Notes under the pieces: generated by a model
What the model was told of the DNA's origin: nothing
Databases searched by the model: none
What the model saw: the letters and a program-made list of their open reading frames with translations, nothing else
DNA from: Dioscorea cayenensis subsp. rotundata
Lineage: Eukaryota > Streptophyta > Magnoliopsida > Dioscoreales > Dioscoreaceae
Direction: 5' to 3'
Assembly: GCF_009730915.1 (NCBI RefSeq)
Contig: NC_052484.1
Coordinates: forward strand, 310,001-374,000
DNA: 64,000 nucleotides
Program-made: the position numbers and the translations under genes
Part shown: one piece after another, positions 10,494 to 22,800 of the stretch
Numbering within the stretch: position 1 is the first letter of the stretch
Layout: each line of letters starts with the position of its first letter

Positions 10494-11954
10494 CAGTGGC
10501 GGACCCAGGAATTTAGTTCAGCCCGGGTTTAAATAAAAATCAATATTCTCATATTTGTCAACTTTTAATTTTCTGGCGTTTTTAGCCCAACCATGGTCTC
10601 TCTTCAGTCCAACCACGGTCAGTGGCAGAACCAGAACTCATTGGTTAAGGGGGTTAATGTTAACTACTATCATTGTAATGGATGTTTTGAACAATTTTTC
10701 AAATTTTATTAAAACTTAAAATTTTAAAACAAGTTAAATAAGAAAAAATTTTCATTACTAAAATTTTTTACATTTGTCATGGCACATTATCAATTTAGTT
10801 TTTTCTTAATTATTAAAAAATTATAAAGTTTAAAACATTGTTTTTTTTTTATAATTTTCATAATTTTTTGAAAAAAAACTTGTTTTTAATTACTAAAGTT
10901 ATTAAAAACTTAACATTGCAAACTCTAAGATTTGAACCATGGTAGGTGACACGGGGCTTGTCGGCGTGGCAACCTTCAAGACTCCTCCGTGCGGCACTTG
11001 TGCGCAGTCACAAGTCAGCCTGCTCTCGTAGGTGTAAGAACTCACACCTGCCCAAGGAACATACACAAAGGATGGACACAAAGATAAGAGAGAAAAACTT
11101 AAACTCTCTATTGATCGAAGAAAGCTATTACAACCGAAGCCAAACTACAAGCCTTCCTCTCTCCCTCTCACTTCTCCTAAGTGAGAGCTCTCTTCTCCTT
11201 TCTTCTCTTCTTCTCCTAAGATGAGAATGAGAATGAGAATGAGAGAGTGAAGAATGGGATGATAGAAATGGAGAATGGAGGGGGGGTTTATATAGCTAAG
11301 ATTTGGAATCATCATCCAAGGGCAACGGGACGAACGCTCATCGAGACGTTCCCATTCCAAGAGCTAGATGCCGAGCCGAATTCCTCTCCAAGGACTAGCA
11401 AACGAGCTTCGCTCCTATTTGCCGGGTCCCGACATCATTCCATGCTCCCCATTAGCTATAGAGTGTCTCCCTCCTGTCAACAGCGCCAGATAATCACTGT
11501 TCATCCGCCCGGGATGTCTCGGCACCATAACCGGCCTACCGAGAGACTGTCTCCGCCCGTACGTGTCTGTCCGCACGAGAATACGAGGGCTTGCTGCTTC
11601 AGTTGAGCGGGTCGCTACTCCGCCTCGGACAAGATGATCTCGATCATGTCCTAGTATGTTAGACCGTTCAGAGTGAAATCCGAAATTGGTCTAAGGGAAT
11701 GGAATAACCACTCCGGCTCCTCTTGGCCTTGTCACTCCCGCGCCAAGGGCGTGACGCCAAAAAGCCCTATAACAGTAGGCTCCTACAATCCAATTCCAAC
11801 AAACCACTCAAGCACATGTCCATTACATATTAGCTTTATACAAACAAAATATTATAAAACATTAATATTCATATAAAAAATCTTATTGAACACAGTTCTT
11901 CTAAGATTTTCCGGCCGGCCGGCCCGGGTTGCCACCCATGTGGGTCCACCCCTG
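10494..11954. mobile_element. Non-autonomous hAT-like DNA transposon with a nested insertion
   Basis: The left end CAGTGGCGGACCCAG and the complement of the right end CAGGGGTGGACCCAC form an imperfect terminal inverted repeat of hAT type. They are flanked by an 8-bp duplication with one mismatch: GGTTTTGA at 10486-10493 and GGTTTTGG at 11955-11962. No transposase is encoded. About 590 bp belong to this element; the rest is a candidate solo LTR inserted inside it. The TIR and duplication are read directly; assignment to hAT rests on the 8-bp target site and the CAG-type ends. Confidence 0.65.
10940..11801 (+). mobile_element. Candidate solo LTR nested in the hAT-like element
   Basis: This 862-bp block is more GC-rich than its surroundings. 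It begins TGGTAGG and ends CCAACA, and is flanked by the 5-bp direct repeat AACCA at 10935-10939 and 11802-11806. TG...CA ends with a 5-bp duplication are what an LTR left by recombination would show. A TATA-like GTTTATATAGC lies near 11286-11297, as an LTR promoter would need, and a GAGAAT repeat precedes it at about 11222-11244. No gag, pol or primer-binding site is present. Orientation is inferred from the TATA motif only. Confidence 0.5.
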
Positions 11955-11962
11955 GGTTTTGG

Positions 11963-12485
11963 TTTTAATTTCTGTTTTTTTTTTTAAATAAATATATTAT
12001 ACAAGAGACTCAATACTACTAAATTAAGAGACCGTTGGTAATATACCCACTATTTTTTTTAATATAATTAATTTTTTTCAATAATTGATGAAAAAAAAAA
12101 AGGAGAAATAATTAAAAAAACAAAAACCTCTCCAATTAAATAAAAGAAAAGAAAAAAAAAAATCAAGCCAAACAAAAAATTAAAAGTGGACCACGGTTGG
12201 TATTATTCATGGCTTTCCAACTCCTACGCTAGGTTAGGCTTCCTAGCCATGTGGTTGGGTTATGTTTATTTGGGCAAAGCTGTGGTCTGTACTATTGACC
12301 GTTGCACTTTTCATTATCCTACTTTGTGGTAATTATGAACCAGTGCAGGTTTGACAATCCTACTTTATACTAATTACTAACGGTGTAGGTTTGACCGTCC
12401 TATTTTATACTAACTACTTACAGTTATAGATTTAACCATCCTATTTTGTATATTTTCGAGATTCATCGGTTTTTTTAAAATAAAA

Positions 12486-12532
<47 letters not shown>

Positions 12533-13172
12533 ACCATTATTTTTTAATTAAAAAATTAATTATATAAAAAGAATTTTTTTAAGACAAAAGGCAAGCAACT
12601 GCATCAAGCGTTTTTTTAGAAAAAGAAAAAACGGGAGAGTTTCTCCTGTTTATTTCATAATTTTAAAATTAAAAAAAAATTGAAAATAGGAAAAATTTTA
12701 CCGTCACCAAACGTGCGTATTTTGATAAATAATTCCAAACATGCGTAATTTAATAAATATTTTTTTTAATATTAAAAAAAAAAGGCGAGTTTTTTGCTCT
12801 GCTGTAATTATTATATAAAAAAATGAAAATAATTAAATAGATATCTGTCTCGCTGCAAATCAAACTGTCAGACCTATAGAATCATATTAACCATGTCCCT
12901 CCTTTCGATCACATTGTCATCTGTCATGTCTCATTGATATCAACCATTAACAATATTCTTCCGGAGAGGTTATCCAGTCGGATTATTTTGAGGTTTTTGC
13001 TGAGTGCCCATCAGTTCACTCCCTTATTATACATACATACATACATTCGCTTCGGATTTTCTTTTCTTATCGGCGATTATTTTTGCGTGCTCTCTGCCTC
13101 CGATTTTCTTTTCAGGTCAGATTCCCCCAATTTTTTTTGGATACCGTTTTCAATTTTCGTTATTAGGTTTCT
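11963..13172. other. AT-rich intergenic DNA before PGM copy 2
   Basis: I see no gene. The stretch has many A and T homopolymers and a long (TA)n tract at about 12489-12530. From about 12990 it has scattered short matches to exon 1 of PGM copy 1 (for example CTGAGTGCCC and GCCTCCGATT), which may be a diverged first exon or 5' UTR of copy 2. Confidence 0.5.
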
Positions 13173-13256
13173 TTGTTGATTTTGTGGGTTTTCAACATTG
13201 TTCATCAGCAGCAGACATGGTTGTTGATTTTGTGGGTTTTCAACATTGTTCATCAG
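13173..13256 (+). repeat. 36-bp direct duplication upstream of PGM copy 2
   Basis: The 36 bases at 13173-13208 recur at 13221-13256 with a 12-base spacer. They probably lie in the 5' UTR or first intron of PGM copy 2. They hold no recognised motif. Confidence 0.8.
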
Positions 13257-13864
13257 AAGGAAATATATAAACATGCAATAGAGATGTTAGAAAATAAGCT
13301 CTTCTCAAACTGCCAAGAAGTGAAAGCTGTCTGTCTTCTTGGTCTTCCCCGTCCCGTCGTGCCAATTTGTACCGTTATCATTCATGATTTAAGGAAACCA
13401 TATTTCCTCCTCCTCCCCGAGTCCCCCCATTCTCATCTTCTCACATAGGGGATCTCATCATCACCATTAATATTATGTGGGATCTGAAAATTAATATTTT
13501 GATAATTCTATGTTGATTGGAGAATTATAAATTTGGGCCTGGAGATTTTATGTTTTTTTAAAAAAATAAAGATAAAAACAGTATGTAGCCTCAGATACGA
13601 TATAAAAGAAAAACGATAAGATATGGAAAGCGCAAATAGTGCCACGCACCTGTTGATGCCCATTGAAAACCAGATTAGAAAATTAGCTCACCTGTCATAT
13701 ATATATATATATATATATATAATATGATTTTGTCCATCTGTTTCGATTTTATCAATTGAGTTATTAACTAAAAAATCCAAACTATCTTCTTGTCTTTAGT
13801 TTTTAGTTTTTAATTTTTAATTTTTAATTTGTTTCATTGTTTGTTTGTCTTGTCTGTCTTAGAC

Positions 13865-16800
13865 ATGGAGGGGCGTGCTGATTCAAGTCTATATCCTTTG
13901 CACCGTTCCAAGACACTGCACCTGGTTTAGATCAAATTCTCAAAAGAAACTTATTTGTTCGTTTTAGCTTATTAAAATATTTTACTCTTTCTATTAAACA
14001 CAAAATTTTTAATTTGGTCATTCTATCAATTTTTTATCAATTTTTTGTAAGCCACGTGATGTAAAACCTTTTAAATGCTTACGTAGTAGTTCATATGGTT
14101 TCATGTAGTCAATTTTATTATTTGACATGTATCATTTAAAAAGTTTATAAATTTTATTAAAAAAATATGCAGAGAATCTCATTGATATCATTAGTTTTTA
14201 AGACACAGTATTATATTGCTTATAAATATAATATGTAGCATGCTATGCCTATGTGGTAAAATTGCACAGATTGCTTTGCCACATTATCATGACAGTAATG
14301 CTTACCTGGGTTAATTTGTGACATTTAATTAGTAGAAGATGATTAAAAGATCGACTTACATTTTGTGTTGAATTAAATAATTTAAAAAAAAAATTTAATG
14401 TAATGAGCAAAATATAAACCTTATTTTTCAAAGACAAATTTAACTCATACTTTCTTTTAACCAAATTTGTTAAATATGTTGTTGCAAGGTGCGACATGCA
14501 CAGGGTATTCATAATGTGGCTGGTGAAAAAGATCACAAAGCATATTCATCTCCGAAGTTTTTTGATGCTCACATCACCCCTCTAGGCTGGAGTCAGGTAA
14601 GGATGATGTCTTCAAATTTACTATTAATAATACAACTTTTTTCTTCAAGGTAAGTCTTGCCTTCAAATTTTATTTTATTTTATTAAATATATATTTCTTT
14701 AAATAATATGTTTAATTATTTAACAATAATTATATGAAAGTATACGCATGCCCTTTATCTCTATTTCTTTAGACAATTTAGATATTTAGGTTGTTGTGCA
14801 ATTTCAAGCATTTTTGGTATTATTCAAAATCTAAAATTTTGTTGCGGCTTAATTTTGCTAGTATTTTTAAAAGTTGCAATATTATAATTAATTCATTATT
14901 TGATTCAAATTCTCATAACATTTGAATTAACTTATGATTTTTTATATGTTCTCAATTTTATTGTAACATGTTTTATTTTGATTTTAAAATTTTTAATTAT
15001 TTACTTTCACTGTAAATAATTTTTGGATCCCCTCTATAGAGTGACGTGGTGACAGTTTGGATTGTATGCCTGTTCATGCATGATGCTTGGTTTTTGTAAA
15101 CTTAAATTCACTATGAAAAGATGCAAAGGAAAATTTTGTTTTTGGAACATGCTAAACAATGAAGAGTTCATAACCATTTTTTATTTTTTAATTTTATTTT
15201 TTCTCTGTGGTTACATCATAGTGCTGGTGGAGTCGTGGACCAATTGCACATAGTATAAGTTAGGATTTATCTTAATTGAGTTGAGCATGTTAACGCGACA
15301 GGTTGATAATCTACGGGAGCATGTTAATGAATGTGGGCTTGCTAAAAGGATTGAATTAGTCATCACTTCTCCTCTCTTAAGGTATGAGCTTTGTTAAGGG
15401 TAAATTTTGTAAAAAAATTCTTTTACATATAAACTAGTCCTCATTTAGAATTCCTATTTTTCCTGTTGTCATCCTCCTGTCCTGTATACTCTAACAAGTC
15501 TACTTTGCTTGTTTTTAAGTATTAATCAAAAGAAGTATACAAGATCTATTGGTACGTTCATGATGATAATCATGATATTGATCTTTTTGCCAAGTGATAT
15601 ATATAGTGAAAATTTATCTACCTACCATGTAAATCTGGGAGGCTCATTTTTGGAACGCAGCTGATAAGTTGTCACAGACGGTGGAAGGTGGTGGGAGATG
15701 AGATTGGACTTTGGAGGAGTGAAAGCTGAAGCGGTTACTGCCCTTGAAGTTGGAACGGACTTAGGTCCTCGATCAAGGGTTGTTTTTAATTGGTCTCAAA
15801 ACCATATATAACTCTTGCCAGGCTACAAATGGTTCTTCTATATAGAGCATATATTACTGTATAAAACTGACACTCCAATCTGCATGCCTCATGTAATTTT
15901 TCTTTTTTGGTAATATATAATCACATGTTACAGGACAATGCAGACAGCAGTAGGGGTTTTTGGAGGTGAAAGCTATCTGGATGGAATGGATGTTCATGTT
16001 CATCCTCTCATGATAGAAAATGTTGGGAACAGTAATCGTTCTGCAATTTCAAGTCTCAATTGCCCACCATTTATAGCTGTCGAAACTTGCAGAGAACGCT
16101 TGGTATAGTACGATATTTATATTGCTCATTTGTTGTATAAATTACGAGGCTGTCATTCAATCCAGTTAAAAAATAGTTTTGAATTTTCTTGTCATTTATC
16201 TCTTTAAATTGATAGTATATATAGTGGCTTGTTATTATGTCACATCATTTGGATATGATGTTATATATCTTTGTCTTTAAATGGAAGTTAACCGCGCGTG
16301 TTTCGTGTTGTTATGCATAAGGGAGTCTTAATTTTCAGTTTAATGTCATTATCTATATTCTGGGCCGGTGTGCCGCATCATATCATGCTTGTTTTACAAA
16401 TTTTCTTTACAGCCTAATTAATATTGTTTCTTGCTCAAGGGAGTTAACCCATGTGATAAACGGAGAAATACAAGCGAGTACAAGCTTCTTTTCCCTGCAA
16501 TTGATTTCTCACTGGTTAGCTTGTTATACAGCTTATTTAATAGAAAGTAACTGAATATTGTTCAACAGTCAAAATAAAAGGAGTAAAATGAAATATATTA
16601 TTTTCTACTCTTTTGATCTGTTGAACTATGTGAAGTTTTAAATTACATAAAAGGCTTGTAAATCTGTTGTTGATGACATTGCAGATGGAAAATGAAGAAG
16701 ATATTCTATGGGATGCTGATAAACGAGAATCAAATGAAGCACTTGCTACTAGGGGATTGAAGTTTATCAACTGGTATAGTTGCTTCTTGTGTTGTAAATC

Positions 16801-19800
16801 GTTAAATGATTATATATATATAATAAGCCATCTATCAAATACTTTTAGGTAATGCCAATGATCTATTTCCTTACATTGTAATAATCCTTTGAAAGAAAAT
16901 GTAACATAAGACTTAACGGAATATTCATTTTCCTTTGTTTTATTCAAGTGAAATGATATCTGAAGTTGAATTAAATCATTTTCTCTCTCAGGTTGTGGAC
17001 TCGACCGGAGAAGGAGATTGCCATTGTTACCCACAGTGCTTTCTTAGAATGCACGTTGCAGATGTTTGGAAATGATTGTCATCCTTCCATTAAAAATGAA
17101 ATCAATAAACAGTAAGTTAACCTTTTTTTATGAGGCATGTTTGATTAATTTTGATTTCAAAGTAAATGATTCTGATATGCTTAGTTTTTTATTTATTTAT
17201 TATTATTTAATTTTTTTTGAGATTCATACTTCTATTCAATGCTTGACGTACAACCTGTTGTGCAAGTTTTTTTTTTTGGGAGGGGGAGGGGGGGGGAAGA
17301 GCTGAAAGAGCTAATTTTATTAATAAGAAAAAAAGGTTTACAAAAGTTCAAAGATTACATCACAAAGAAGAAAAACAAAGCAAAAGAAGACAAACAACAA
17401 TAAACACAGGAAAGAGAAACTAGAAAACAAAACCATGCTCAGAAAAAGACTTCATGATCCACCCTGCGGTCACGGCCAGACGAGAAAAGAGGTTTAGACG
17501 GTGGAGGTTATTCCCAAAGCAAATATGGCTAAGGCAGACGCTGGACCATTCCAATGAGAAGGAATGGTGATCATAGAGGATTACCCACAATATGAAGCAA
17601 GTGAGAGATGTCGGAAAGATCCTGCTCAAACCGCCAAGTGGTAGGATTACGGCCATCCAACAGAGCATAAGATATATCATGGTTGCAGTGAAGGATGCGA
17701 CGAATATCCAGATGCCGATCAGAAGAGGTCCGAAGAGCAATGCAAAGAGCTTTGACACCCGCTTCAAAATGAGAATCTGCTTTGAATGTGCAGCAACCTT
17801 ATAGTAGTTATGATTTGAGATAAAAAAACCCTGACTTACCAAGCTTGTTGTTGTCAGTCCATCTGTGGGCATAAAAGAGAAAGAGGCGGTCAAAGATGGA
17901 GAAGTTATTGAGGAGGAGCCTTCGTCCCAATAGAGAGAAATTTTCCTGCATAAATTCCTGGATATGGATAACAGCTTTGGAAGGAATGTTAGAAAACTTG
18001 GGTTTGATATTGTTGAAGATGAGATCACAGCGAGCCTTCCACAAAAACCATATAGTGGCAGCAATAACAGATACAGTATGAATAGAAAAGTTATAATCAG
18101 AGATCCATAAACCAGCAGAAATTAAATCAGGGAAGGAAATATTAATGCCAAGGTTATAGTTTAGCAAATTCCAAACCAACTGTGCACAACGGCAATCTAG
18201 AAAGATGTGATCAATGGATTCATATTCAATGTTGCAGAAAACACAAAGTATGAGGTCCAATATTGATGCTATTAAGAAAATCAGTAGTAGAGATGCAACC
18301 ATGAAACATAAGCCAGATAAAATGCTTAACGCGCGGAGCAACATGCAACTTCCAAAGCTTATCCCAACCTCGCCAAGCCATAGTTGAATCAGAGTTGTGA
18401 TTTAAATGATAATAGATGGCAGAAGATATTTTAAGGTTGGAGGAATGAGGTTGCCAAACCCAGTAACTATTTCTCTCACAATCATAGGCACTAATGCAAG
18501 GAATCAAAGGACCTAAGAAGTTTCCAAAAATTAAACAGAGAAAACCATGATTCCACTGGCCATTATCAATCAAATCAGATAAATGATAAGCATTCATATC
18601 AGTGTTAACATTTAAATAAGTAGGCTTGAAAGCAAGAGGAATTTCAAATAACCAAGGATCAAACAAAAAAGAAGTCTGAGTTGGATTAAAGGATTTGATC
18701 CACAGATTCCGCTTAAGAGTGCTAGCTGTTCTACATAGACCTCTGAAAAACCAGGAGCAATTTGCAGGGATATGATCAGTCCAGAAGTTAAGACGACCGT
18801 ACTTATGGCGACCAATATCAACCCAAAAGATAATATCTGAATTCAGGTATTTAAACACGTTTTTAGCCATAAGGGAAGTCTTGGCATAAGAGAGGTTACG
18901 AAGACCCAAGCCCCCCTCAGATTTACTGTCAGAAATACAACTCCAATTCACGGCATGGATGCCCTTTCCATTGCCCCCTTTAAACCAAAAGAAGTCCCTG
19001 ACCAACCTAGAAATCTCCTGGAGAACCGAGTCAGGAACAGGATAAGCAGACAAATAATAGGTGGGAATAGAGAGAATAGAAGAGTTGATAAGGATGGACT
19101 TAGCAGCAGAGGAAAGTTTAGAAGTTTTCCAGCGGGAGCACAAATTTTTAATCTTATCAATCATGGGTTTAAAGGAGAGAACACTAAGTTTTTAGGAAAG
19201 CAATGAGAATGCCCGGATAAGTCATAGGAAACCGGGCCTCGGGAGAAGCCGTAGATGGAACATATTCTCTTAGCGACATGTTTATTGAACCAGGAAAGAA
19301 GAAAGATTTGCGTTTTAGTTTGATTAGGACATTGACCAGTTAAACGAGATTAGATGGAAAGACAAAGTTTTATATTATGGACAACGATCCGAAGCTTTGG
19401 TAATCAAAATAATGTCATCAAGAAACATTAAATGATTAAAAATTTGAATTCATGGCACAATCAAATCCGTAAATCATATTAGAAGAAAGGGCATGATTTA
19501 AAAATGGTCGAGAAATTCGGGCATGAAGAATGAAGCAGAGGGAGGATAAAGGATCCCCTCGACGAATACCCTCTAGAGGATTGGAACCAAGGAAAAAGGG
19601 ACACCATTAACCAAAAATAGAGAAGGAGGAGGAGTGAAGGATAGCTCGGATCCGTGAAATCCGTGTCTCGTGAAACTTCATCTTAGTAAGGGTTGCAAGA
19701 ATTGCACTCCAAGCAAGAGTATCATAAGCCTTCTCAATATCAAGTTTAATAAGCATCCTAGGGGGGCTATTACGATCAAACTCAAGGGAATGAACCACCT

Positions 19801-22800
19801 CCTGATCAGCTATAATATTATCAAAAGTACCTCTTTCCGATATGAAACTAGCTTGCTCTCTACCTACCAACATAGGAAGAACAAGCTTGAGTCGATTGGA
19901 AAGAAGTTTTGAGATAATTTTATAGCAGACATTGCATAACGAAATGGGGCGATAATCCGAAACCAGTCGGGGATTCAATTTTTTAGGTACAAGAGTAATA
20001 TAAGTTCTGCCCCAGGAGGAAGGGAGGTGAGAAGTGTGCAAAAAATGTCTAACAGCAGCAACCAAAATATCACCAATATCATCCCAAAAAAATCGATAAA
20101 ACTCAATATTAAACCCATCCGGACCAGGAAATTTACCGGTAGGAAGATCAAGGAGAGCAAGATAAATTTCCTCCTTTGTAACTTCCCGGATAAGATGTTG
20201 GCCAGAATCAAAGGGAATACTAGGATAATCATCAGGAAGCACACATAGAGTAACATTAAAATCATCATGAGAATGAGAAATAGGACTCGACCAAAGAATA
20301 GAATAAAAATTCATGAAAGCATGCTCAATACTAGAATGATTAGAATGACAGTTACCAGCAGGGTCTGGAATGTGAGATATGAAATTGTGATGGGCCCGAA
20401 TGCGAGCAGATTTGTGAAAGAAATTTGTATTTTTGTCACCATCACAAACCCAAAGGAGACGCGCGCGCTGAGCCCATTTGATAGAAATTTGACGTTGTAT
20501 AGCTGCAAGTCTAGCATACTGAACAGACAGGTTAGTTTGAGAAACAATATTATCATCCATATTTTCTAAATTATTAATAGTGGTTTCTGTCTGTTTAAGA
20601 GCAAAGTCCAAAGAATTAACACCAATATGCGTCCAGGAGTTAAGTTTAAACCGAGTGCAAGAGAGTAAATGTGAGAATATGTGAAGAGGATTACCATGAG
20701 CAGGAGACCGAAAAGCTTCTCTAACAGTATCATGACAACCAGTAAACTCCAACCAATAATTTTCAAATTTAAACAAATAACGAATAGAAGTATCATACAA
20801 AGAGACCGATAAAACAAGAGGAGAATGATCCGAGAAACTGCGAAAGAGATGGGAAAGAGAATAATTCTTAAACCGAGAGATCCAGTCTAAGTTAACAATA
20901 CAGCGATCTAAACGAGCCCAGCGACGAGCTAAACCACGCTGATTATTGCACCACTTAAAGGGGGGGGGGGCAGAAGAGTTAAGATCAAAAAGATTATTAG
21001 AGTCGACAAAACTACAGAAAAAAGAGGCTTTTCGGGAATAGTAATAAAAATGACCACCCTTGTGTTTATTAGGATGAAGAATGGAATTGAAATCGCCGAT
21101 GATAAGCCAAGGGAGATGAAAAGACAAGATTTTAGAAAGTTCATTTCAAACCGCACATTGAGAAGAAAAACGACTAGAATTATAAACAACAGAAATAATA
21201 GAGCTAGAAAAATAGCTAGAAGAAATCACCAAATGAAGAACGCGGCGAGAAGAGGCAATGGGAGACACCTGTCCCAGACCTTTCTTCCAGCAGACAAAAA
21301 TGCCTCCAGAATAACCCTCCGTGAGTATGGAAGCCCAATCCCATGAACTAGAAATTTTATTACAGAACTTACCGATCCGAACAGAGTTAGCTCTGGTTTC
21401 CACAAGACATAAGATAGCAAGATCATTCTGACGAATAAAACGAAAAATACGGGCAAGGGTTTCCCGGGAGGAGAGACCCCTACAGTTCCGGCAACAAATT
21501 TTCTTAGTTATCATCAAAAATAAATTTAAAGAGAAAGTAAAAACTCCCTGAAAAAGGATACATAGTGAAGACAGTCACTGATGACTGGATTCACCCATCT
21601 CTAGGCGTCCCTTCTTTAGGATTTCCACATCTAAAAGAGAACCCTTGCGAATAAGAGCGACCCGCCGGGCTTCCTCTTGATACTGATCTAGAGTCATGAG
21701 GTCATCAGGTTCATCCTCCTCTGACATATGATCTTCTGAAGCCTCAGAAGCATCATTATCGTTGTCACTATCTTCCTCCATAGAGCCGTCGACCAGAGCA
21801 GCAGTAACATGATCAACAAGTTTGGAATGGTCTGGGTTAGGATTAGGAACATTGGGGGAGGGATCTTCAACTAGAGAAGACAGAAGGACAGGGGGTGGGG
21901 ATCGGTGCCTTCGATCCAACGGCTCGCGAGCCCTGGGAAAGAGTTGTTAAGTTTGAGTAAGTGGACGGGGATTCTCCAACGGGATGTGTGAAGTGACAGG
22001 AGAAGGCGCAGCAGAGGGTGGAGTGAAGTCCCAATGAACATTGGGAGAATGCGACTCAGGGTCTCCAGGCACCATTGGCAAAGTAGTGGGTGGGGCGGCA
22101 AAGTCGATGATTGTCGGAGCGACCAGACCGGCTGAGGCACGGGAATCGTGCAACATGGCATGGGAGCCGAGACGCCGCCCTACTAGCACCACCTCACGCC
22201 CGCCACGTATCGTGAGCAAATGGAGGCACCTGGGGAGACCGGTCATCGCTTTCGGAGCGGCCGCTAATCCCTCGACCCGCTGGGAGTGCGAACACTGCCA
22301 CCGCGGGAGCGGGAAGGACCTCGCCGGCGAGAGACGAGCAACCATGGTCCATAATCCGTTGCTTCCTTAGGGGCCTAGGAAGCCAAAGGGGCACTGGTTA
22401 CAGGGTCTGGAGAAGGGCAAGGGACTCTTGGATCGACTCCAACATCCAAGGGAGAATGCATCTGTCTGACCTCCTTCCCTCGATGAGCACGAGGGGGCTG
22501 AGAGACACTAGCATTTCCGGTTGATGGAGCACAATTGCAAGAATTTGAACCATGCCCGATCATACCACAGGAGTAACAAAAAGTTGGAAGGCATTCATAT
22601 TGCACAACTACAAAAACGCGATGATCATCTCCAAGCCAGAAGCCCTTGCCGAGAGGTTTGGAGAGGTCAAGTTCAATACAGACTCTGGCATATTTGGTAC
22701 GGGTTAGAGAGAGTGTGAGTTCATCAACTTTCATAAGCTTGCTCAGATGACCAGTGATAGTATCAAGCATATCGCCACTCCAGAACTCAATGGGTAGGTT

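Noticed and set aside
12489..12530. Long (TA)n tracts here and at 9355, 24358, 35275 and 60268 as origins or CRISPR-like repeats
   Set aside because: They are ordinary plant dinucleotide microsatellites with no spacers or unique units.
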